From the NCBI RefSeq assembly GCF_000729995.1, contig NZ_JNFG01000020.1, positions 1-64,000 on the forward strand: a stretch of 64,000 nucleotides of DNA, read 5' to 3'. This document shows, in pieces, positions 54,321-62,601 of this stretch; the stretch's first letter is position 1; each line of letters opens with the position of its first letter. The stretch is from Caballeronia sordidicola (GTDB lineage: Bacteria; Pseudomonadota; Gammaproteobacteria; Burkholderiales; Burkholderiaceae). Under the pieces are notes generated by a model that ran no database searches, was not told the origin of the DNA, and worked only from the letters and a program-made list of their open reading frames with translations. The position numbers and the translations under genes were made by a program.

Positions 54321-54651
54321 GATGCTCCCGTGCGGCCACGCCGCAAAGTGGGGTTAGTGAGTGTATTCAAGTTACTTGAATAAAATTCACTATGCATGAA
54401 GTGTGCCATATGAAAAAGGCTTGCCGCGAGATGTTTTGGCCTCGCTTGTATGCACCGGAGTGGGATTTGAACGCGCACAGGCACCGATAAAGTGCCGTCA
54501 TGCACAAGACAATGGCAGCGCGGCCGTGTATTTCGAACGAGGAGTGGGGGATACGACGAGGTATCGCCGATCACCGTTTGAAGCGCGCTTATTCGCGCGC
54601 ACCGAGGCTGGTCGCCCCGGGTTTATCCAAACATGAGGGAATGACGAGGCC
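54321..54651. other. promoter region of the guanidino/ureido operon
   Basis: About 330 bases between two minus-strand operons. It holds the 19-bp palindrome listed separately and, at 54451-54475, a tRNA-3'-end-like stretch on the minus strand that does not fold into a full tRNA. No gene is supported. Confidence 0.45.
54364..54382. promoter_or_regulatory. perfect 19-bp palindrome upstream of the fusion transporter gene
   Basis: Arms TATTCAAGT and ACTTGAATA match over nine pairs around a single central base at 54373, 44 bases before the start of the first operon gene. Size and placement fit an operator for the XRE-cupin regulator encoded in the operon. Confidence 0.6.
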
Positions 54652-55776
54652 TTAAGCCGCAGTCGCGCTCGCTGCCACTGTCTGTGAGTGCTTCAGCGCT
54701 TCGCCATTTTCGCGGAACAGATGGGCATGCCTCACGCCGAAACCGGCGTCGATGGATTGCCCGTCCACCGCCATCGATTCGCCCGATCCTTTCACCTGGA
54801 TCGTCGCGTCGCCGTCCAGATCGACATGCAGCAGCGTTTCACCTCCAAGGTGCTCGACGACTACGATCTTCCCCGACAACTTCCCCTGCGCACCGCTTGC
54901 CGCGGTTTCCGCCAGATGCTCGGGACGAATGCCGAAGGTCAGTTTATCGCCGGCTTTCACGCCCTCCGCACTGAACGGCAGCGTGATCGGCGTGCCGCCC
55001 GGCAAGCCGATCGTGACACCGGTTGCGTCCGCACGCTGCGCGGTGACAGGCAGAAAATTCATCTTCGGCGAGCCGATGAACCCCGCCACGAATCGATTCA
55101 CCGGCGTTCTATAAAGCTCCAGCGGCGAGCCGATCTGTTCGACCTTGCCCTGATTCAACACGACAATCCGATCCGCCATGGTCATGGCCTCGGTCTGGTC
55201 GTGCGTGACATAGATCATCGTTGCATTGAGCTGCTTGTGCAGCTTGATGAGTTCGAGCCGCATTTGTACACGCAACGCCGCATCGAGATTGGATAGCGGT
55301 TCGTCGAAGAGAAACACCTTCGGTTCACGCACGATCGAGCGTCCGATTGCCACCCGCTGGCGCTGACCGCCAGACAATGCGCGAGGCTTGCGTTCAAGCA
55401 ACTGTTCTATCTGCAGGATCTGCGCCGCGCGCTGCACGCGTTCCTTGATCTGCGCTTCGGGCAGCTTGATCATCCGGAGTCCGAACGCAATGTTCTCGTA
55501 CACCGACATATGCGGATACAGCGCGTACGACTGGAACACCATGGCCACGCCACGCTGCGACGGTTCCAGGTCCGTAACGTCCTCACCGCCGATCAGTACT
55601 TGTCCCGAATCACTGCGTTCCAGGCCGGCAATGGTGCGAAGCAGCGTGGACTTACCGCAGCCAGAAGGGCCGACAAACACCATGAATTCACGGTCCGTCA
55701 CCGCAATGTCCACGCTCTTCAACACCTCCGTACCAGCAAACGCCTTGCGGATTTGATGCAATTGAACTGCACTCAT
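54652..55776 (-). CDS. polyol/sugar ABC transporter ATP-binding protein (MalK/UgpC type)
   Basis: A 374-residue ATPase from the ATG at 55776 with GAAGGAGA upstream; an earlier in-frame ATG lacks one. ABC domain with GPSGCGKSTLLRTIAG, LSGGQRQRVAIGRSI and FLFDEPLSNLDAALR, then a C-terminal TOBE/MalK regulatory domain (FGIRPEHLAE). Divergent from the binding protein and two permeases at 56095-59352, which lack their own ATPase, so it completes that importer. Confidence 0.9.
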   Translation of the reverse strand: MSAVQLHQIRKAFAGTEVLKSVDIAVTDREFMVFVGPSGCGKSTLLRTIAGLERSDSGQVLIGGEDVTDLEPSQRGVAMVFQSYALYPHMSVYENIAFGLRMIKLPEAQIKERVQRAAQILQIEQLLERKPRALSGGQRQRVAIGRSIVREPKVFLFDEPLSNLDAALRVQMRLELIKLHKQLNATMIYVTHDQTEAMTMADRIVVLNQGKVEQIGSPLELYRTPVNRFVAGFIGSPKMNFLPVTAQRADATGVTIGLPGGTPITLPFSAEGVKAGDKLTFGIRPEHLAETAASGAQGKLSGKIVVVEHLGGETLLHVDLDGDATIQVKGSGESMAVDGQSIDAGFGVRHAHLFRENGEALKHSQTVAASATAA

Positions 55777-55884
55777 GCATGTCTCCTTCAGATGCTCGTG
55801 CCGCATGCCGGCGAGCAATGGAATGGGTGTTGGCACCTGCTTTTGCCTTGCGATGCAGCATGCAACGCCTTAGATAATTTGTTC

Positions 55885-55913
55885 TTGACAACCCGCTCGC
55901 GTCCAAATATACA
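55885..55913 (+). promoter_or_regulatory. sigma-70 promoter for the polyol operon
   Basis: TTGACA (55885-55890), a 17-base spacer, then TATACA (55908-55913): one mismatch in twelve from consensus. It points at the binding-protein gene starting at 56095, leaving a 5' leader of about 175 bases. Confidence 0.65.
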
Positions 55914-55914
55914 A

Positions 55915-55934
55915 TTGTAAAACTGAAATTACAA
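55915..55934 (+). promoter_or_regulatory. candidate SorC operator overlapping the start of transcription
   Basis: TTGTAA and TTACAA, exact reverse complements 8 bases apart, lie immediately downstream of the -10 box, where a bound repressor would block initiation. The SorC-type regulator at 59390-60391 is the obvious candidate. Confidence 0.45.
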
Positions 55935-56094
55935 GTGAAACAGAACGCGGAAACGGAATCGGTGGAAGCGAGGCAGCGAATTGCAGGATCGTCATGAAAG
56001 GTGATGAGCGTCGGCCGTGAGGCGTTGCTTCGAGCAACTCAACCGGCCCTGATCGTTATTGGGCATTTTAAAAAGAACTTCCCAGGAGACAGTC

Positions 56095-57447
56095 ATGAAG
56101 AAGCGTTACACGCAGGCCACCGCATTCGCGGTGCTGGGCGTTACGGCATCGTTGCTCGCTGTATCGAATGCGTCCGCCTGGACGCTGAAAGAAGCGGCCG
56201 AGCCGTATTCGGGCACCACCATCAAGGCCGTTTTCCTGGACCGCCCCGGCTACAAGGCGGCCTCGGCGCTGATCCCGCAATTCGAGAAAGAGACCGGCAT
56301 CAAAGTGCGCACCGAAGTGGTCCCTTACGAGAATACCCGCGAGAAGGAAGTGCTCAACTTCGTGGGCGGAGGGGACCAGGACGTCGTGCTGGTGGACGTG
56401 GTGTGGATCGGTGAATTTGCGAGCAACAAGTGGCTCGTACCCATCAAGACCTTCACCGACAACCCGAAGCTAGCCGACCCGAAGCTCAACCTGCCGGACT
56501 TTTTCCCGATCCTGCTCGACTCGTTCGGCACCTGGGACAAGACGACGTACGGGCTGCCCTTCGATAACTACTCGGGCCTGATGTTCTACAACAAGTGCAT
56601 GTTGAAAGACGCAGGGTTTAACGAGCCGCCGAAGACCTGGGACGAATTGCTCAACGTCTATGCGCCGAAGTTGACCAAGCCCGACAAGAACCAGTTCGCG
56701 TACGCACTGCAGTCGCGTCGTGGAGAAACGCAATCCGCCGATAGCTTCATGCGCATGCTCTGGCCGAACGGCGGCTCGCTTCTCGATGCCAAATTCAAAT
56801 CGAATCTGATGTCGCAGCAATCGCAAGCGGGCCTTGAATATCGGCAGAAGCTGATGAAATACATGCCGCCGGGCATTGTCGACTACGACCACGCGGAGGC
56901 GGTGAATGCGCTTGCGCAAGGACAGGTCGCGATGATCACCGAGTGGTCGGCGTTCTACCCAACGCTCACGGACCCGAGCAAGTCGAAGATCGGCAACTGT
57001 CTCGCGATCACGACCGAACCAACGGGGCCTGCAGGACTGAAGCCGGCGCTCGGTGGATTCTCGCTGGCGGTGAACGCGAAGTCGAATGCGAAGAAGCAGG
57101 CGGCGTCGTGGCTCTTTATCCAGTGGATCACGTCTGCGGAAATGGCGAAGCCCTATCTGGACGCGGGCGGTGTCAGCGGCCGCATGGGGGTCTACAAAGA
57201 CCCGGCGGTGCAACAGAAATTTCCCTTCGTGAAACCGATGGTGGAATCGTGGCAGGGCGGCGTGCCTGACTATCGGCCGCGTTTCCCGGAATGGCCGGCA
57301 GTGTCTGAAGTGATCGGCGAATGGGGCAGCAAGATCATGCTGGGCCAGGTGTCGGTGAAAGACGGTGCGAAGACGATCGGCGACAAGACGGAAGAGATCC
57401 TGAGCAAGGCGGGCTATTACGACGGCAAGAAGCCTTTGCTTAAGTAA
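56095..57447 (+). CDS. polyol/sugar ABC transporter substrate-binding protein
   Basis: A 450-residue SBP_bac_1 type protein from the ATG at 56095 with AGGAGA upstream. The signal peptide ends near residue 27 (VSNASAW). FEKETGIKVRTEVVPYENTR and YGLPFDNYSGLMFYNKCM are typical of the polyol (sorbitol/mannitol SmoE-like) clade. Size and mixed fold are normal. It begins the polyol operon behind the sigma-70 promoter; the neighbouring dehydrogenases suggest a C5 or C6 sugar alcohol ligand. Confidence 0.88.
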   Translation: MKKRYTQATAFAVLGVTASLLAVSNASAWTLKEAAEPYSGTTIKAVFLDRPGYKAASALIPQFEKETGIKVRTEVVPYENTREKEVLNFVGGGDQDVVLVDVVWIGEFASNKWLVPIKTFTDNPKLADPKLNLPDFFPILLDSFGTWDKTTYGLPFDNYSGLMFYNKCMLKDAGFNEPPKTWDELLNVYAPKLTKPDKNQFAYALQSRRGETQSADSFMRMLWPNGGSLLDAKFKSNLMSQQSQAGLEYRQKLMKYMPPGIVDYDHAEAVNALAQGQVAMITEWSAFYPTLTDPSKSKIGNCLAITTEPTGPAGLKPALGGFSLAVNAKSNAKKQAASWLFIQWITSAEMAKPYLDAGGVSGRMGVYKDPAVQQKFPFVKPMVESWQGGVPDYRPRFPEWPAVSEVIGEWGSKIMLGQVSVKDGAKTIGDKTEEILSKAGYYDGKKPLLK

Positions 57448-57452
57448 AGCAA

Positions 57453-57487
57453 GCGCGGCGAGGCGCATTGGTGCCGCCTCGCTGCGC
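57453..57487 (+). other. intercistronic hairpin after the polyol binding-protein gene
   Basis: A 13-bp stem with one G-U pair and a 9-base loop begins 5 bases after the binding-protein stop and ends 33 bases before the first permease. No T-tract. As after the other binding protein (33258-33280), it probably favours expression of the binding protein over the membrane parts. Confidence 0.55.
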
Positions 57488-57520
57488 TCCCAGTCAGGAC
57501 ATCCCCCGCGGAGAAGGTTC

Positions 57521-58459
57521 ATGCTCAAGACCACGGTTCCCCCGGCGACCGGCGCAATGCGGCCGCGACCGCGCGCACGCTTTCGTTTCATGCCGCGTTC
57601 GCCCGCGTTCTGGTTTCTGTTTCCGGCAGTCGCGGCGCTGGCGATCATCGGCATCTATCCTCTGCTGCTTGCGGTCTACAACTCGTTTCATCTGTACAAG
57701 CTAGCCGACGTCGCTGCAGGCACGCCATTTGTCGGACTCGATAACTACATCGCCACCCTCACCGATCCTTCGTTCTGGGGTGCGCTCGGCCGCACGGTGG
57801 TGTTCCTGTGCCTGACGTTGCCAATCGAGATAGCGTTCGGCATGTTCGCCGCGTTGATGCTGCATCGTTCGGGCTTGGCGTGGTTTCGTGTGGCCGCCCG
57901 CGTAGGCCTGGTTGTTCCGATGGCGACCACCTACGCCGTGGTCGGCCTGATCGGGCGGCTGATCTTCAACCGCCAGTTCGGGGTGGTCAACTATTTGCTG
58001 AGCCTGTTCGGCATTGCGCCGCTCGACTGGCTCGCAGATCCCACACTCGCGTTCGTCTCCGTGATGATCATGGACATCTGGCAATGGACGCCGTTCTGCG
58101 CGCTGATCCTGCTGGCGGGGCTCTCGATGGTGCCGAAGGAAGCAGAGGAAGCCGCGCGCCTGGAGACGCCGAAATGGAGCAAGATCCTGTGGCATCTGCA
58201 ACTGCCGTATCTCTTGCCGGGCTTGACCGCCATCCTGATCCTGCGTTCGGCCGACATGCTCAAGATGTTCGACGCAGTATTCACCATGACGCGCGGCGGC
58301 CCGGGCACGGCGACTGAATTCATCAGTATCTATATCCAGCGTGTCGGGTTCCGCCTCTTCGATCAAGGCATGGCGTCCGCCCAGGCAGTAATCCTTCTGA
58401 TCCTCACGATCGTGCTGTCGCGGCTTTACATTCGTTTTGTTTATCGGGAGGCTGTGTGA
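57521..58459 (+). CDS. polyol/sugar ABC transporter permease (MalF/UgpA type)
   Basis: A 312-residue permease with GGAGAAGG upstream. Six helices after a basic N-terminal tail; the EAA loop EEAARLETPKWSKILWHLQLP faces the ATPase. Its stop overlaps the GTG start of the second permease (58456-58459). Confidence 0.9.
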   Translation: MLKTTVPPATGAMRPRPRARFRFMPRSPAFWFLFPAVAALAIIGIYPLLLAVYNSFHLYKLADVAAGTPFVGLDNYIATLTDPSFWGALGRTVVFLCLTLPIEIAFGMFAALMLHRSGLAWFRVAARVGLVVPMATTYAVVGLIGRLIFNRQFGVVNYLLSLFGIAPLDWLADPTLAFVSVMIMDIWQWTPFCALILLAGLSMVPKEAEEAARLETPKWSKILWHLQLPYLLPGLTAILILRSADMLKMFDAVFTMTRGGPGTATEFISIYIQRVGFRLFDQGMASAQAVILLILTIVLSRLYIRFVYREAV

Positions 58460-59352
58460 GCACATCAACGGATACCGGCGCTGCTTTGGACCCGTCCTCC
58501 ACGCCCTTGTCGCCTCGTGCGCGTCGTGCGAGAAACGCCCGGCGTCGTGCAACGGGATGGCATTTTATAGGATTGCTGATCGTATTCCTCGCGTCGGTAT
58601 TTCCGTTCTACTGGATGGTCACGACCAGCCTCAAGAGCCAGGCCGACGCGCTCGCCGTGCCGCCGGTCTGGGTGTTCACGCCAACGCTGAGCCATTACAT
58701 TGACGCGCTGTTCGAGCATGACGTGGCGCATAGCCTGCTGAACTCGCTGATCGTGGCGAGCAGTGCGACTTTCCTGTCGCTGCTGCTTGGCACGCCCGCT
58801 GCCTACGCACTTGCGCGCTTCGAGTTTCGCGGCAAGGAGGACCTTTGGTTCTGGTTCATCTCGAACCGGATGGTGAGTCCCGTCGTGCTGGCGGTGCCAT
58901 TCTTCCTGATCGCCACCAAGCTGGATCTTGTCGATACGCACATCGTGCTGATCCTGCTGTATCTGACATTTTCCTTGCCCATCGTCGTATGGATCTGCAC
59001 CGATCAGTTCCGCAGCATTCCCGTTGAACTCGATGAAGCCGCGCGCCTGGACGGCGCGTCGCCGTGGCGTATTTTCTGGCGTATCAATCTGCCGCTCGCC
59101 ATGCCCGGCATTGTTGTCTCGGCAATCTTCGCGTTCATTTTTTCGTGGAATGACCTGCTGTATGCGCTGGTTCTTACGCGCACCGACGCCATCACGTCGC
59201 CGGTGGCCGCGACCAGCTACATGAGCGGGTACGAACTGCCGTGGGGCGAAATCATGGCGACAGGTACGCTGATCGTGCTGCCGATGGTCGTGTTCGCACT
59301 GGCGGTGTCGGGCCGGCTGGTGCAGGGGCTTACCATGGGCGCGGTGAAATGA
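58456..59352 (+). CDS. polyol/sugar ABC transporter permease (MalG/UgpE type)
   Basis: A 298-residue permease from a GTG fused to the previous stop (GTGA). A basic tail of about 30 residues precedes six helices; the EAA loop is DEAARLDGASPWRIFWRINLP. Partner of the preceding permease. Confidence 0.9.
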   Translation: MSTSTDTGAALDPSSTPLSPRARRARNARRRATGWHFIGLLIVFLASVFPFYWMVTTSLKSQADALAVPPVWVFTPTLSHYIDALFEHDVAHSLLNSLIVASSATFLSLLLGTPAAYALARFEFRGKEDLWFWFISNRMVSPVVLAVPFFLIATKLDLVDTHIVLILLYLTFSLPIVVWICTDQFRSIPVELDEAARLDGASPWRIFWRINLPLAMPGIVVSAIFAFIFSWNDLLYALVLTRTDAITSPVAATSYMSGYELPWGEIMATGTLIVLPMVVFALAVSGRLVQGLTMGAVK

Positions 59353-59389
59353 CGGGTGAACTAAGATCCGTCCGTCCCTATAGAAATAG

Positions 59390-60391
59390 ATGAAGCTCAT
59401 GAATAAATCCGCACCGACTGCCGTCCCCTCGCTTGCAGAACCCTCCGTCGACTCATCCGCCGATCCCGAGGAGGAACTGCAGGCGCGGGTGGCCTGGCAT
59501 TACTACGTCGGCAACCTCACGCAGCAGGAAATCGCGCAGCATATTGGCAGTAACCGCGTGCGCGTCAACCGGCTGCTGGCCGCAAGCCGTGAATCCGGGA
59601 TGGTGCAGATCACCATTAATAGCCGGATCGCGCCATGCGTTGCGCTGGAGGAAGCGCTTACAAAACGCTTCGGCCTGGAGGCCGCCGTGGTGGTGCCGAC
59701 AGGGGCCGACACCGACGCCAACATGGCCGCGCTCGGCATTGGCGCGGCTAACTATCTGTCGCGGCAGATCGAGGCGGGGCAGACGATTGGACTTGGCTGG
59801 GGACGCACCATTCGCGCCGTGCTGCGGGCACTGCCGCAGCGCTCGTATGGACCGGTATCGGCGGTGTCGTTGCAAGGTGGACTGTCGCATTGCCCGAGCA
59901 TCAACACCTTCGACATCGTGTCCGACTTCGCCAATCTATGTCAGGCCGATGGCTTCCTGTTCGCGGCGCCGATCTATGTAAGCAGTCAAAAAGTACGCGA
60001 CATGCTCCTGCAGGAGGACGCGGTGCGTGAGACCTACGAACGCGCACGCCAATCCGATCTGGCGTTGCTGACGTGCGGGGATCTGACGGAGTCGTTGGTG
60101 GTGACCTACGGCATCAACGACCCGGAGCAAGTGCGCACGCTTGAAAGGGCGGGTGCAGTGGGCGACATGCTAGGGCATTTCATGGATGCCGACGGCGAAG
60201 CAATCGATCACCCGCTCAATCGCCGCACGGTCGCCATCACGCTGGACGACCTGCGCAAGATTGGGCGTGTCGTGCTGGTCAGCGGCGGCGCGAAGAAATT
60301 TTCCGTCACGCGAGCGGCGCTGCGCGGCCGTTATCCGTCGGTGCTCGTCACTGACGAAGACACCGCACAGCGTCTTTGCAACGAACCCTGA
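59390..60391 (+). CDS. SorC/DeoR-type sugar-binding transcriptional regulator
   Basis: A 333-residue regulator. HTH near residues 45-75 (LTQQEIAQHIGSNRVRVNRLL), then a SorC sugar-binding domain with GLGWGRTIRAVLRALPQR and VSGGAKK. Such proteins respond to phosphorylated or free sugars and polyols. It lies in the polyol operon 37 bases after the permease and probably acts on the inverted repeat at 55915-55934. Confidence 0.9.
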   Translation: MKLMNKSAPTAVPSLAEPSVDSSADPEEELQARVAWHYYVGNLTQQEIAQHIGSNRVRVNRLLAASRESGMVQITINSRIAPCVALEEALTKRFGLEAAVVVPTGADTDANMAALGIGAANYLSRQIEAGQTIGLGWGRTIRAVLRALPQRSYGPVSAVSLQGGLSHCPSINTFDIVSDFANLCQADGFLFAAPIYVSSQKVRDMLLQEDAVRETYERARQSDLALLTCGDLTESLVVTYGINDPEQVRTLERAGAVGDMLGHFMDADGEAIDHPLNRRTVAITLDDLRKIGRVVLVSGGAKKFSVTRAALRGRYPSVLVTDEDTAQRLCNEP

Positions 60392-60398
60392 GAGAACG

Positions 60399-61151
60399 AT
60401 GAACGTGGACCGCAATCGCGAATTCGCCGGCAAGACTGTCCTCATCACCGGGGCGGGCAAGGGCATAGGCTACGCAACCGCGATCCTCATGGCGGAGCGT
60501 GGAGCACACGTGGTTGCGTTGAGCCGGTCGCAGTCGGATCTCGACGCGCTGAGCAACACGATCTCGTGCAAGACGATCGCCGTCGATCTCGCCGATGCTG
60601 CCGCCACGCTCGCAGCGGCGCAGCAAACCAGTGCTTTGCAGCCCGTGGATCTGCTGGTGAACTGCGCAGGCATTGCGGATCTGGCGCCGTTTCTCGAAAC
60701 ATCAGTCGATGCCTTCGATATCACCATGGCGGTCAACGTGCGCGCCGCGATGATCATCGCGCAGGAATACGCGCGTGGTGTGATCGCGCGAGGCACGGGC
60801 GGCGCGATCGTCAATGTATCGAGCATGGCCGCGCAGGTCGGCACGCCGTTGCACGCAGCGTATTGCGCGTCCAAGGCTGCGCTCGACGCGCTGACCCGCG
60901 TGATGGCGGTCGAGCTGGGCGTACATGGTATTCGCGTCAACACGGTCAACCCGGTCATCACGCTGACGCCGATGGCCGAGAAGGTCTGGAGCGAGCCCGC
61001 GAAATCCGCGCCCATGCTTGCCCGCATTCCCTTGCAACGATTCGTGCAGCCCGATGAAGTGGCACGCACGATCGCCTACCTGCTCAGCGGCGACTCGAGC
61101 ATGGTCAACGGCGTAAGCCTCGCTGTAGACGGCGGTTTTCAGGCCGGCTGA
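60399..61151 (+). CDS. short-chain dehydrogenase/reductase
   Basis: A 250-residue Rossmann SDR from the ATG at 60399, 7 bases after the regulator stop. TGAGKGIG binds the nucleotide, NCAG is the structural motif, and Ser...YCASK gives the catalytic triad (SSMAAQVGTPLHAAYCASK). Closest in style to L-xylulose reductase/carbonyl reductase and D-arabinitol or sorbitol dehydrogenases. In this operon it probably interconverts a ketose and a polyol. Confidence 0.87.
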   Translation: MNVDRNREFAGKTVLITGAGKGIGYATAILMAERGAHVVALSRSQSDLDALSNTISCKTIAVDLADAAATLAAAQQTSALQPVDLLVNCAGIADLAPFLETSVDAFDITMAVNVRAAMIIAQEYARGVIARGTGGAIVNVSSMAAQVGTPLHAAYCASKAALDALTRVMAVELGVHGIRVNTVNPVITLTPMAEKVWSEPAKSAPMLARIPLQRFVQPDEVARTIAYLLSGDSSMVNGVSLAVDGGFQAG

Positions 61152-61187
61152 TTTCACTACTTTTACTCATAGCAGAGGGCTTCAATC

Positions 61188-62222
61188 ATGGAAGCACTGG
61201 TTCTCGAAGAAGCGCGCCGCATCAGTTTGCGCCCGTTCACGTTGCCGCAAGTGGTTGGCGCACGCGACGTACGCATTCGCATCAACACGGTCGGCATTTG
61301 CGGCAGCGATATCCACTACTACCAGCACGGCCGGATCGGGCCGTTCGTTGTGAATGAGCCGATGGTCCTGGGTCACGAAGCGGCGGGAACCGTGATCCAG
61401 ATCGGCGATGAAGTGAAGCACCTGAAAGTCGGCGATCGCGTCTGCATGGAGCCCGGCGTCCCCGACATGGAGTCACGCGCGTCGCGAGAAGGCATGTACA
61501 ACCTCGATCCGAGCGTGCGCTTCTGGGCCACCCCACCGGTGCATGGTTGCATGACGCCGTTCGTCGTGCACCCGGCGGCGTTCACGTTCAAGCTGCCCGA
61601 CAACGTGAGTTTCGCGGAAGGCGCGATTGTCGAGCCGTTGGCTATCGGCATGCAGGCGGCCACGAAGGCGGCGATAAAACCGGGGGACGTAGCCGTTATT
61701 CTGGGTGCCGGCACGATTGGCATGATGTGTGCGCTCGCCGCACTCGCCGGGGGATGCAGCCGCGCGATCGTGTGCGATCTCGTGCCGGAGAAGCTGGCGT
61801 TGATTGGCGCCGTGCAGGGCGTGACCGCAGTGAACATTCGTGACCAGCGCGTACAGGACGTGGTGTCGGAACTCACCGGCGGCTGGGGCGCGAACGTGGT
61901 GTTCGAAGCAAGCGGCAATGAAAAAGCGTTCGAGGGTATTGTCGATCTGCTGTGTCCCGGCGGTTGCCTCGTCCTCGTCGGGATGCCGCAACAAGCCGTG
62001 CCTATCGATATTGTCGCCGTCCAGATCAAGGAAGTGCGGATTGAATCGGTGTTCCGTTACGCCAACATGTTCCCGCGGGCGATCCAGTTGATCGCATCGG
62101 GTCGGCTCGACGTCAAGCCGTTCATCTCGCGCTCGTTTGCCTTCGCGGACGGTATCAAGGCGTTCGAGGAAGCCGCAAGCGGCAACCCCACCGACGTGAA
62201 GGTTCAGATCGTCATGGAATAG
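61188..62222 (+). CDS. zinc-dependent polyol dehydrogenase, xylitol/sorbitol dehydrogenase type
   Basis: A 344-residue medium-chain dehydrogenase. GICGSDIHYYQHGRIG holds the catalytic-zinc Cys, GHEAAGTV the His and Glu, and ILGAGTIGMMCALAA the NAD-binding glycines. The lobe that in most family members holds four structural-zinc cysteines reads GVPDMESRASREGMYNLDPS, so the structural zinc is absent, as in some proteobacterial xylitol dehydrogenases. It would oxidise a polyol imported by the upstream ABC system to its ketose. Confidence 0.88.
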   Translation: MEALVLEEARRISLRPFTLPQVVGARDVRIRINTVGICGSDIHYYQHGRIGPFVVNEPMVLGHEAAGTVIQIGDEVKHLKVGDRVCMEPGVPDMESRASREGMYNLDPSVRFWATPPVHGCMTPFVVHPAAFTFKLPDNVSFAEGAIVEPLAIGMQAATKAAIKPGDVAVILGAGTIGMMCALAALAGGCSRAIVCDLVPEKLALIGAVQGVTAVNIRDQRVQDVVSELTGGWGANVVFEASGNEKAFEGIVDLLCPGGCLVLVGMPQQAVPIDIVAVQIKEVRIESVFRYANMFPRAIQLIASGRLDVKPFISRSFAFADGIKAFEEAASGNPTDVKVQIVME

Positions 62223-62601
62223 CAGGGGCGTTTTAATCTGATCTCATGAATTCAGGTCCAATGTTCAAGCAACGGACCTTCGCGTCCTCCAACAGGATCG
62301 CTGCGTGGAAACGGCAACGCTTCCATGGCAGCGATTTCTTTCTCTGATTACGTGCCCGTGCTCCGGCGCACGTCAGATAAAGCTCTCCCTAATCGCGTTG
62401 AAAAAACTGCTGCCTTATCGGCTGCCAAAGCACGTCTGCGAAATCTTCCATATTCAATACCATTAACTGTCATATGGCTTTCATTAATGAAACTTACACT
62501 TCGCCTTCATCGCGCACCCCGGAACCCATGACCTAAACGCTCAGACGTTTAAATGACAGGGTGCGCTGGCCCCCACCCAACAGAAAACCGGACCAGACGA
62601 C
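62223..62601. other. upstream region of the PhoX-like gene
   Basis: About 380 bases with no supported gene. It contains the Pho box listed separately, about 120 bases before the gene start. Confidence 0.5.
62467..62484 (+). promoter_or_regulatory. Pho box upstream of the PhoX-like gene
   Basis: CTGTCAT (62467-62473), four bases, then CTTTCAT (62478-62484): the 7-4-7 direct repeat bound by PhoB, with one mismatch in fourteen from CTGTCAT-N4-CTGTCAT. It predicts induction when phosphate is scarce. Confidence 0.65.

Noticed and set aside
54440..54520. A complete tRNA gene on the minus strand
   Set aside because: Only the T-loop and acceptor-like end resemble a tRNA; the T-stem does not pair and no anticodon arm is seen.
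56470..57654. 394-codon minus-strand frame opposite the polyol binding protein
   Set aside because: Arginine-rich shadow of a gene with a clear signal peptide and operon context.
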